DNA from: Krasilnikovozyma curviuscula
Taxonomy: Eukaryota; Basidiomycota; Tremellomycetes; Cystofilobasidiales; Mrakiaceae
DNA length: 21,378 bases
Assembly (NCBI GenBank): GCA_014825775.1
Contig: MVAQ01000311.1
Coordinates: 1 to 21,378, forward strand
Direction of reading: 5' to 3'
The position numbers and the translations under genes were made by a program. The stretch's first letter is position 1. Each line of letters opens with the position of its first letter. The notes beneath the pieces were generated by a model. That model had not been told where the DNA came from. It did no database searches and was given only the letters and a program-made list of their open reading frames with translations. This document shows positions 1 to 9,800 of the stretch, piece by piece.

Positions 1-1223
1 AAGTGGGTGCCGTTTTGGTGAAATCTGCCGAGGAAGAGTTCGGGTGCAGAGATGAGTCCATCGACATTGGTGATCCAGGTACAGAAACAAGGGATTCTGC
101 ACCAAATTGAGATTTGATCTCGACCTGAAATTAGTAAAGCAGGCGCGAAGGTTAGATTTGGTCCAAAAAAGTACCTTAGACAATAATAGAGCCACATGCG
201 AAGGCAGTTACTAACCTCGTACGCTAACACCTCAGATCCAATGACGTTCACCTGCCACTCTAGATATCCGAGCATCTCTCTTTCCATTTGATTTATCTCC
301 TTCAGTGCAAACATGCCCTGAGCCACCACACACCACGACTTGTTCGAGTAAGCTAATTGCGGCCGAGAACCAAAGATAGACATAGTCAGAAATGTCACCC
401 CAAAAAAAGATGAACACGACCGCCCTCATTGAAGTGGGAGCAGTTTACGTGAGAATACGAATGGAAACGAAGACTTACTATCGTCGCATATCACTTTTGA
501 AGCCATCATGAAGGCACTGATGAAAAGACGGTGGCCGGAGCTGCCTCTGGCAGCAGGGAATCTCTGCTTCAGCCGTTGAAGCAACAACAGTGCCGAGATG
601 GTAACTAGGTGTGGGAGACGTGTCCGATGAAGGGAGTAGGCGATGAAGTTTGCTAACGGAGGCTGGGGCGTCGGCGGATTGGTTGGGGGTGGAATGTCGG
701 GACACGCAAACAGATGCGTTATCTAATTCAGCACACACGGATAGCACGGACAATGTCATGAATCAGTAACTCTGTTCACTATGAGGGTTGCTGGTATCCG
801 GGCCTTCGCAGATTCCAAGCCCATGGCACCGTTCCGTGAGACGGGCCAGGCGTTTGAATGACAGAAAAAAGCGAACGAAAAAAAGCCCACACTCACCAGT
901 CGGGCTGCCATGGTTGACACAACTTCATGGCCATAGAATTGATCAGGTGGTGGAACCACGATCGGGGGTACGTTATCGTTCGACACTTTGGCCTTCTTGA
1001 CCATAGGCGCACCCGGAGCGATATTCCCAGCAGCCAGCGTGGTCCCACTCGACGAAGACGAAGACCTCAAGGGTGCCGTTGAATGCCGCCTGCTTTGAGG
1101 TGCTGAAGATGAGGATGAGGAAGGTTGCATTGTCGAGCCAGAGCTGGAGGCCGTGGGGTGGACGTAGGGGTATTCATTGGTCATGGTGCCCGCCTGCTGG
1201 CTGGTGCTCAGCGTCACAGACAT
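1..1223 (-). CDS. PCL/Pho85-type cyclin, 5' part (runs off left edge)
   Basis: Predicted cyclin of the Pcl group, which activates a Pho85/Cdk5-like kinase in cell-cycle or phosphate/nutrient control. Exon model on the minus strand: 897-1223, 479-722, 216-352, 1-124; the phases join exactly (0, 1, 0). The first 277 residues are visible. Residues 1-90 are Ser/Thr-rich and look disordered. The cyclin box runs from about 95 to 240 and shows PLANFIAYSLHRTRL, GHRLFISAFMMASKV, CDDTYSNKSW and EINQMEREMLGYLEW, the last being the typical helix of this family. A Ser-rich tail begins after residue 240. The start ATG (1221-1223) follows a run of A residues and is the first ATG after a pyrimidine-rich leader that contains none. 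The family call is firm; the exact Pcl member and its kinase partner are inferred. Confidence 0.88.
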
Positions 1224-1345
1224 TTTTTTTTTGCCTAATGAAGCTACGAAGAGAGAAGACGGATAGAAAGATGGGATAATGGAGAACTGGTGGTGGTTGA
1301 GAGTTGGGAAAGGTGAGGCTGAGTTGCTGAAGGGAAACACAAATA

Positions 1346-1459
1346 CTGCGGTCCTTTGAGCGAAGGTGAAAAAAGGGTGCGAGAAGCGCAACGTGAGTGT
1401 CAGCACCAACTAAACGGCAAAGCACGATACAGAGGGTGGATAATATATATTGGTCTTAC
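1346..1459 (-). other. Probable intron in the 5' leader of the cyclin gene
   Basis: On the minus strand a GTAAGA donor starts at 1459, a GTGCTGACAC branch-like element lies inside, and a CCGCAG acceptor ends at 1346, giving 114 nt. The flanking leader (about 1460-1540 and 1224-1345) is rich in C and T and has no ATG, as expected for an untranslated leader of a fungal gene. Transcription probably starts near 1510-1550. This is a sequence inference only. Confidence 0.45.
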
Positions 1460-1782
1460 CTACAGCAATTGGAATGAACGGTCGATGATGGGGAAGAGTA
1501 AGAAAGGGGGAGGAGTCAGTGACCGTCGACCGTGCCGTGTGTAACCAAAGGGCGAGGAGGATTATTCGACGATCGCCCCTTCGCCGTTTCTGCGGGCGTC
1601 GACTAGAGACATTTTACCCGACGACCCGGGGTAACGGAACCAATTGCAATTCACTGGGATTCTTGTAGTCCACTCGGCAGAATCATTCGAATAGATATTA
1701 AGAGCCATGGGAACCATAGCAGGGAAAACCGGGAGGAGCGCCAGCACATGGGGCGGTCAAACGAACACGGCAACTCCGCCGG

Positions 1783-2600
1783 CTATGCGTCTTCCCACGT
1801 TGGCAAAGGAGGGCAAAGATCGGTCCCAAGAGGCGACGAGACCTGCAACGAGTTCTCAACCCATTGTTCACGATTCTCCCCAATCTGTTCCAGATGCCCC
1901 AGTTGTCTCAGCTGACAGCAAGAGACGCGTTCGTTGGAATCACCGACATCCATCCGCGCGCGCGCCATCAGTCGGGCCACCCGCCTGGTCTCTTTCCCAC
2001 CTTCCCAAGCGATCGCAATTCATCCATCATTGCGACCTTTCCTTGATCATTGATACCAGAAAAGATCGTCATATAGAAGGAGAGCGGGTACAACAGGGCT
2101 TCAGAGAGACCGACCTCGTGGCCCCCATCACCAGCTGCTGCAAACCGGAAAACCACATGCTCCCAACAGAGATGGAAACTCTGAACCCATCCAACCAACC
2201 TTAGAATTTCTCCAGATCCCAATTTATGATAGAGAACTGAAGAAAAGAGAGTCGAAACTCACCTTGTCCAAGAAAGAATCCGGTCCAAACGCCAAAAGGG
2301 GTCACCGCACCTCTGGCTCAGACACAAACAAAAACAAACATGGTAAGTCTACATCCATCCATCGATGGTATGATACTACTCACAGATCTTTGTTTCCTGC
2401 TTTGCGTTAGTTCCTTTGGAATGTGTTGGAGAGGGAAAAGGAGGTGTGTGGTCGTTTGAGGTGACCCAACTGAGTTCTGAAAAGTTGAGGTTGACTGCGT
2501 CGACCAGCTTCGAGAAGCCGACAGTGGCAGTGGCGGTGCGTTTCCTTTTTTTACTTTTTTTTTTTTTTGGTAAAATCCTTGCTCTGCAAAGCTCAGACAT
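1783..2600 (-). other. Possible small uncharacterised minus-strand gene
   Basis: A pyrimidine-rich stretch (about 2605-2665) leads into CACAATG at 2600. A phase-consistent model is 2384-2600, 2263-2316, 2001-2137, 1783-1911, coding for 178 residues. Two GTGAGT donors (2383 and 2262) and good CAG acceptors (before 2137 and before 1911) support transcription on this strand. The second and third exons read TPFGVWTGFFLGQ and SEALLYPLSFYMTIFSGIN, which look like membrane-associated protein. Weak points: the first acceptor would be GAG, one donor is GTGGGA, and the lysine run near the start comes from a poly-A tract. I recognise no family. The exons could instead be a non-coding transcript or an extra cyclin leader. 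Confidence 0.25.
2547..2569. repeat. Poly-T tract
   Basis: A long T run, interrupted once by AC, lies here on the plus strand. Its complement is a poly-A/AAG-rich tract. It could act as a nucleosome-depleting promoter element. It also makes any reading frame crossing it prone to length error. Confidence 0.7.
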
Positions 2601-2607
2601 TGTGAAG

Positions 2608-2637
2608 ATGAGAGGAAGCTATATGAGAGGAAGCTAT
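2608..2637. repeat. 15-bp perfect tandem duplication
   Basis: ATGAGAGGAAGCTAT occurs twice head to tail (2608-2622 and 2623-2637). It lies just upstream (on the minus strand) of the possible start codon at 2600, so it would be in that gene's leader. It is probably a slippage or small duplication product with no known role. Confidence 0.85.
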
Positions 2638-3836
2638 AGATATGGAGAGTGGGAAAGGAGGATTGCGATGGTACAGAGAGTGTGTCGTGTCAATCTTGAA
2701 TCGCTACATGCGGTCCCACTGATTCTTCGGTTAAACCAAATGTCGACGTCGTCTTCGTTGCGAAGATATTCTAAAATTCTTTTGATGTAAGTATTCAAGC
2801 CATAGCAAAGGCAATTAAGTCTTTTGGTTAGGAGACTTGCAATTAGATGTGCGCAATCAACATAACTCGATTACGATTCAATTTATACATGCTGGAACTC
2901 TTTGAGTATCTCACCGAGGCTCTCATGATTGGTTTTGAGAAGTTCCTACATTCAAATGACTCAAGCGAGCCTGAAAGACAGTTGGCTTCCGCATCTGCAT
3001 CTCATTGCCGGTCGACCAGTTCTCAACCCACCTCCTCTCTCCGCTCAAGTTTTTCAAAAAGTATCTTTCACACGTTTTTGACACATCCAGGTCTTGTCCA
3101 AGCGCATCGAAGCGCACACCCGTCTCATGCCCCTGTCGAGCTCCTGTGTTTATCCGGTTTTCCGCACGGTCCGGCACACCACCAAAAATACACAACACAC
3201 GTTATTTCGAATTCCATTGTTCTTCAATCAACTCCAAAAGGAGTTCTCTTTGTACTTCATAGCTGCGTAGAGATAGTGAAGGGAGTGGGGATTGGTCAAA
3301 ACTGTATAGTTTTCCTAGTGTCGCTCGGCACTCCTTTCGAGACATTCTCTGTGCTGCCCCGCAGAGGATCCTCAACCTATCAAACGTCTTCACTTGCGTC
3401 TCGACAGCACAGCTCTTGACTAATATTCCTTGAATAGATAATTGCTTCCTATCGTTCCCCATACGATCTTACGGCTTGAGCGTTATGGACCAACCCCCCG
3501 GTGTTCTGTAACGGTTCGGGTCTGGATGTTTCTCGCGGCGTCTAAAACGAACGCCCCGTTTCTCTCCCCGACACACACCTTTCTTATTCGTATTCGGAGG
3601 TACATCAATCTATGACAGTTATCTAAAGCAGAATTTTGTTTTCTTGCTTGAACAACGACAGATTCTTCACAGAGATTACTATTGTATTGCCTGTGCCGTC
3701 TTCACACAAACACGCGTTACTGTCTCGGGTTGGCCTTTTCCTTCTTTTTCTTTTTGGGCATGATAATGTTTGTGTAGATAGTCATTTCATCCTACATCGC
3801 AGTAAATGAACCACCCCCCAGGGCCGTACACAACTT

Positions 3837-6800
3837 CTATTCCCTCTTCCTACTCTTGACGGGTCGTTCCCTGACTTTGGAATCGGCAAAAGAGCGCGCT
3901 TTGCGCTTTCCCTTCTCTCTATTAATATAATTCTGGTTGATCTTTGCTTGGGCCGCAAGCTCTGGGTTCGTTGTTGCCTGCAACAGAGGACAAAGGAGAA
4001 ATTGATTCAGTAAAATAGAAAACTAACACCCACGGGAAAGAGCATTAAAGAGATAAAACCTCACCTGCGTCGCTTTCTCGTTCTTTCTCGCCTGACGACG
4101 AACAGCCCGTCCTCGAGTAATCATGTTCCACGTAGACGCGAATGCCGATGTTCCGACTTTCTCTTGAATCATCACTTGGAGTTCCTGAGCGAGTACCTTC
4201 AGTTCAGCTGAAATATGCAAAGAAACAAGCCATCAGCCGATATTCTCTAATCCCAGTCACAATATTGGCAAAATGCCTCACCGTTGCCTAGCTGCTCATC
4301 ATCGACGATACGATGAATAGGATGCAAGATTTGAGGTAAGAACTTGATGAGCCTGTCTTTGTCCAAAGACGTGGACAAGGCGGCAAAGAGTCGGAGGATG
4401 GAGAGAATTGGTCGAGCCCACTTTGCCTTAAATTACCAAGCAGTGACACATCAGCGAATTGAAGAAGCAAACCGCAAAAAAATGTGAAGGGTACTGACAA
4501 GATCAGCTCCACCATAGATTGACGGGCGATGAATCAAGAACGACCGCGCCATTTGTGAAAGCTTGACGAATAACCAGGCAAGCGGGTTCGACAAGGCTCT
4601 GTTGGTAACAACTTCTTCTTCAAGGTCGTCGTCTTTATCCCTCACGTCCTCCTCTTTGTCTTCTTCTCCTTCGCCCATTACCTCCTCCATATCCGCTGTC
4701 TCATCTTCTTTAGTCTTGCTGACAGGCGGTAAGATTGATGACGCGTCAGACGACGAACCAGTAGCGAAGCATCGACCGAGGAACACGAGGTTTTTGACGA
4801 CTTGGATCGCCTGCGCATCATCAAGACTGTCACCTTTAAGCTGCAGGCAGCTCTTTTTGGCGATGTCGAGGAGGGTGCGCTGGCTGAAGGTCCCTTGGGT
4901 GGAGGGGTCGAACTGAGGCATTGGCTGGGTTCCAAAGAGACTACCGACGAGTCGAGCTGCTGCAAGACGAACCCAGCTGTGCGGGAAGAGGAGATGACTG
5001 AAGATAGGCTCCCAGTCGATGGAGGGGAGAAGATCTGGGAAGACCTTGAGAAGTTTACCTAGTGTCGTCAATGCCTGGTAGGGTGGTTGGAAGTCAAGCT
5101 CATCATCTAAATCCATACGGAACAGGTCGGCTTCGTCTTCCTTTGATGTTTCGTAAGCATCCAAAGCTGTCGCACTAAGGGATAAGATGGACTGAACATC
5201 CAGCAGCACCAAGGAAGCGTAGGACCGCATGTCGGTGGTCAGCGAGTCGACAGCGAGACCATAGACTTGAGCTGCTAAGCGAGGAAGCTGAGGTTGAGAT
5301 GATTGAGAAGCCCACGTGTGAAGGGTTGAAATTGTCTTTGGTGTAAGTTCTTCTCCGAGACGGGGGAAGAGGTTCTTGATTAGTTCAGCAGCCATCTCTC
5401 TACACTTTGGAGTTTCATCGTTTGCGATGACCATGACTAAAGCGAAGAAGAACATGTCGGAGTATTCTCTGACGAGCTCGATAGAGAACTTGCCAAAGAC
5501 GGCGTGCAAGAGCTCCATAACTGAAAGTCGACCACTGTCGAAGACATATGACAGATTCTTGGCCAAAAACTGCATCTGCTTCTTCAATCGACCTTTTCCT
5601 TGAGGGTAGTCTAGTAGAAACTGCATCAACGTGACTCGACACAGCTCCTGGACGTGCGTTGACTGACTGGTGACCATGACCTCGGCGACTCTGTCCATTA
5701 AGTCATATATTTCTCCAACCACAAACTTCCTGGATATAATGGCTCTGAGAAGACTGAACAAAACGGCCTGTCTAGCTGGTTCTTCGATGTCTGGACCGAT
5801 GATTTCGAGTAGGTAGGTGAGCTGCTTCTCGTGAACCTGTGCCTCTCTACAGTCTCTGATAATGACGGCCAGGGATTTAAGGGCGGTTTGAGCAAGTTCT
5901 GATTCGGCGGTGCCTCCAGAAGTTTTTATGACGCTGAATGTTTGATTGATGATGGTCGGGATGGCTGCCGCCATTGATTCGAGAGGACACTTTATGAGTG
6001 CAGCGATGGCTTTAAGACCACCGCCCACTACCAAAGCATCCTGGGCGTATAAAGTGTTGCCAACGAGTGGGACTAATGGCTCTAGCCGAGCAATGATTCC
6101 TTGATCCGAAAAGTCAAAGCGACCTCTGCGGTACGCAGTGATGAAGAGCTCGAGACCGAAGGCGACGAACTTGTGGGCGTTGGCAGCGTAGAAATCTACG
6201 TCTTCAATGATCTTCCTCTTCATGTCGACATGGAAGTTTTTCTTTGCCTTCTTCTCATCCAGACGAGTGGACTTGGTTCTTTCCTTCAAGAATTGGGCGT
6301 TTTGACTGATGAGAGTGTGGCAGAGAACCAGAATGTCTTGTGGATTAAGACGTTCATTTGCGTTAAGACCGCTGGCAACTCGTCTAAGGACATCATCGAC
6401 CTGCAGCAAATTCTTTAGGACTTCAGTTGTCGCAAGTATCTCACGGACCGGTAGGAGGAGCTCGCTCATCTTTGATGGGGATACCAAACGAGAGACGAGT
6501 TGGAAAGTATCGAGACCTTTAGATGTTGAAGTTCGAACTTCACGCATTTTGGTCTTGAACCCTTCAGCCTGCAGGTCTTTGCCTGACTCGCCAAAAATAA
6601 CTTCTCCAGCAATGTTGACCACGTCTGACACACAGTCATCCAGATCACTAAAAAGGGATGCGGCTTCGGTTGTGACATGAACCAAGATGGCGTGAATGGT
6701 GAAGGCTAAGACATGCAGCTGAGGACCACGCTGAAGAGCTCCCTTCATCTCTCTTATGACTTGAGCTAACCATTCCGGGCCAAGTTGGACAGTAATTTTG

Positions 6801-9800
6801 ATCATAGTGTCCTTTGCCAGGTCTCTGGTCTCTTGGGATTTGCTTCGGAAGATTTGACTGAGAGTGGTGAGAAGCCTGGAAATTTGTGCTTCGCGTGACA
6901 CGTCGGGCAGGAATTGTGCAACTTTGACGACACCAAGAGCAATTGGGATACGGATTGTGTCTTCTGTGTCATCCTTCTGCTCCAAGTACTGTAACAGCGA
7001 AGGCAAGAGACGCCCCTCAACGACTTGGTGAATCTTCATCGCTTGAGACACAGGTTCGGCGGCCTTGACAGCGACAACTACAGCCATGTCATTCAGCGAG
7101 ATGAGTGTCTAAACGAAATAGCACGAAAGAGTTATTAGCCCACTCACTTTCAGTCTCAACTTCAACATCATCTCCCTCTCCTTCTTCCGTCGCTGCTTCA
7201 ACAACTTCTGTTTTGGTGACTGGGTCATCCATAGTAAAATGGAAGTTATCCAGAGTCGCAATGACAGCTCTGATGTAAAACTTTTCTGATTCTGTCTTTT
7301 CTTTGCCCAATCGCAGGTACTGACGAATGAGGGCGTTGTAGGCACCCCAAGCAAGTTGGCGAGAGATTCGACCGGTAGCTGTAATCGCCTCGTTGACAAG
7401 ATGATGATCGGTCTTATCGGTTGCTCCAGTAATGAAGTGGGTAATGAGAGGAAGGAACAGATCGGCAAGGGTTGAACTTCGTATTTTGCCCTCACCGCAC
7501 TCGTCTGTGAGTCTTCTGAGGGCACGAGTTCGTCGATGAATTTGAATGTGGTGGATGTTAGCAAAAAAACTTGCTTCCTCGTCTCCTCCGACAAGCAAGC
7601 CCTTCAGCTCACCCATCAGCGGTATAGTTGAGCACTTCGTTACTGCACTGCTGATGACAGAGAGGATCTCTGTTCGTACGAGTTCTATTTTGGAGCGAAG
7701 ACCATTTCTGAGACCAGGATAAAGAACACGGAGGAATGTTTCTTCGAATGCTGTATCTTGAGGTTTGGCCGCGACCATGTCCACGAAGCGGCGCATGGCG
7801 AAGGAAGCGTTGGTTCGAATGGAGAGTTCCTCGGGGTCTTGGACATAGTAAAGCTGAGAATAGGATTTGAAAGTGTCAGAAAATGAAAAAGAATTATTAA
7901 GATGAACTGAACTGACCATGTTGTAGATCATCGGCAGCCATTCCCTGACGCCAAACTTAACGTATATCTCGTCGTTTAGTTTCGAAAAAGCAGCAAGCCG
8001 CCTGTCAAAATCAGGCTCTTCCATTCTCCTTGTGGAGAAGGAGTTGAGATCTGTTGCGATCTCCGCAACTGCAGCGAGAGATGGGTCAACTTTCGCAAAC
8101 TGGTAAAACGCCTCACAGAGAGCATTTCGAGAGAGACGGGTTCGTAGTAGCTGAAACAAGGTTGAAATGAGGTTGTAATTATGGATGAAGAAGGTGCTTG
8201 TTGGATCTGAGAATTCAGGGACCAAGGGGTAGAGACTTTTCAAAATCACCAGAACGTCAATCTTAACCCGGTCCGGAATGACTTTGAGAGGCTTCCTGAG
8301 CATTGGTGAAAGGAGAGATACAAGTCGGGAGCTCTGTGATCCATTATCAACATAGGTCGCAAGCTGGGAAAGGACTCTGATTTGACGCTTGGCCAGCTCT
8401 TCCCTGATAGGACCAGTTCCTACAGGGTGTTCAACAAGAGAAGCCAGGTTCTCCAGAAGGTCGTCAACGTAAGGAGCAATGACCTTTGTTCTAATGAATC
8501 CATTCACGTCATTCTCCTCTAAAGCGAAAGCGAGTAACCTCTCGGCCACATCAAACACTTTGGAGACGACTGCAGGCTTGACATTGGTGGCAGTCAAGCA
8601 GAAGTAGACCTGCTTCAAGACAGTTTTTTGGTAGTTGACCAAGAATGGAACCATCTCTCTTCTCCAAGACCAAGTTGCGAAAAGCTCCAAGAGACCGGAA
8701 GGAGCTTGACTGTTTTCAACTGGTAGTGACGCGAGACGAGGGGTAATGAAGGCTTCGAAGACCTCTGGAAGGTAAGGGTCGAATTGGAAATCGACAGGAC
8801 ACCTGAAGAAATCTCCAAATCTCTTCAATCCAAGTTGACGAATTGTTCGAGTAGGGATGTTGCTGCCAAAAGCTTCGTCTTGTGCTTCATTTTCCTCGTC
8901 TTCGTCATTCGCTTCCGCAGAGTCCTCTGCATCTCCCTCCTTCACAGCTTTAGCTTCTTCCTCTGGTACATCATCTCCAGTAACAGCCATGCTGTCTAGT
9001 GCTTTAGTGAGTTGCTGCTGAGCACCTTTGAGGAGAGCCATGGTGACTTCCAACAGTTGAGGCCACCAAGGAAGCATTTTAGGACCAAGATGCTTGAGCA
9101 CATCGCCTAACAGAGTGAGGAAACCGACTTGTTGTTTTCCTGGGATAAATAGAGACAGGTCGCCGCCAAACGGACTGAGCATCAGCTCCACCAGCGTTCC
9201 GAGTTCTTCGTCACGACATCCGGCTAAAGAAGAGAGGATTGCTTGCTTTTTTATTTGAGGAGCTCTGAAAGATGAAGAAGCGGTGGACCGTCCACGTTTC
9301 GTAATCATCAACCCATAGAGCATTCGAATCAGCAGCGGAACGAGTTCACTGCGATGACTTGGGTCGACTGTGTCTCCTCCAAGGTCAAACTTGGCGAGTT
9401 CATCTCTGAACCTCACGTCGTTGAGTAATGTGTAGAGGCGTTCTTCGTAAGGGCGTATGTGAGAGGACTTGTAGGTGAAGATGCAGTCCAGAGCCAACTT
9501 TTGGATCTTGGATTCTCCCTTGGATAAAAGATCCAGATAGGTATTGTGGAGTTCGATAGATTTGAAGAGAGCCTTTGGGTTTTTGAATTTAGAGAACAGA
9601 TCCATGTAACTCCCGAGCTTGGAATGAAATTGCCGCATGGTCATTTTGTTTTTGGATCCTTCGTCTGGAGCTGCAAAGGCCAGGAAAAGAGGAACGATGT
9701 CTCTGCCATGCTTCTCTGCAATTCCTGGTTGGAGGCAGAGGGCTTGAAGCAATTCATGCTCATAGGTGAAGAGATCCAAACGTTCCACTGGCGGTAGCTC

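Larger units (their letters stand above)
1461..3836. other. Gap between the cyclin leader and UTP20: no secure gene
   Basis: About 2.4 kb that should hold the cyclin promoter and the 3' end of UTP20. Separate entries cover a possible small minus-strand gene (1783-2600), a 15-bp tandem repeat and a run of T. On the plus strand one frame is open from 2847 to 3419 (190 codons) with no recognisable domain. A 14-codon minus-strand frame starting MPKKKKKEK lies at 3717-3761 inside the probable UTP20 3' UTR. No tRNA, rRNA or transposon signature was seen. Confidence 0.6.

Noticed and set aside
1707..2204. 165-codon plus-strand open frame starting with a normal ATG
   Set aside because: It has no domain, low-complexity random composition, no supporting leader or splice signals, and the minus strand carries better splice signals over the same bases.
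2340..2790. Plus-strand gene starting ACAAACATG with an intron (GTAAGT...CTCACAG) right after the ATG
   Set aside because: The start context is attractive and the frame is open to 2790, but the intron would be only 43 nt without a good branch point, and the protein crosses the T-run to give an artificial F/L stretch. The same bases read as donor and leader on the minus strand.
3717..3761. Short minus-strand frame MPKKKKKEKANPRQ just after the UTP20 stop
   Set aside because: Only 14 codons and within the likely UTP20 3' UTR; UTP20 already ends with a typical basic tail at 3837.
4563..4916. Plus-strand Ser-rich open frame antisense to UTP20
   Set aside because: It is the mirror of the acidic Asp/Glu-rich stretch of Utp20; the poly-Ser arises from reverse-complement GAA/GAC codons.
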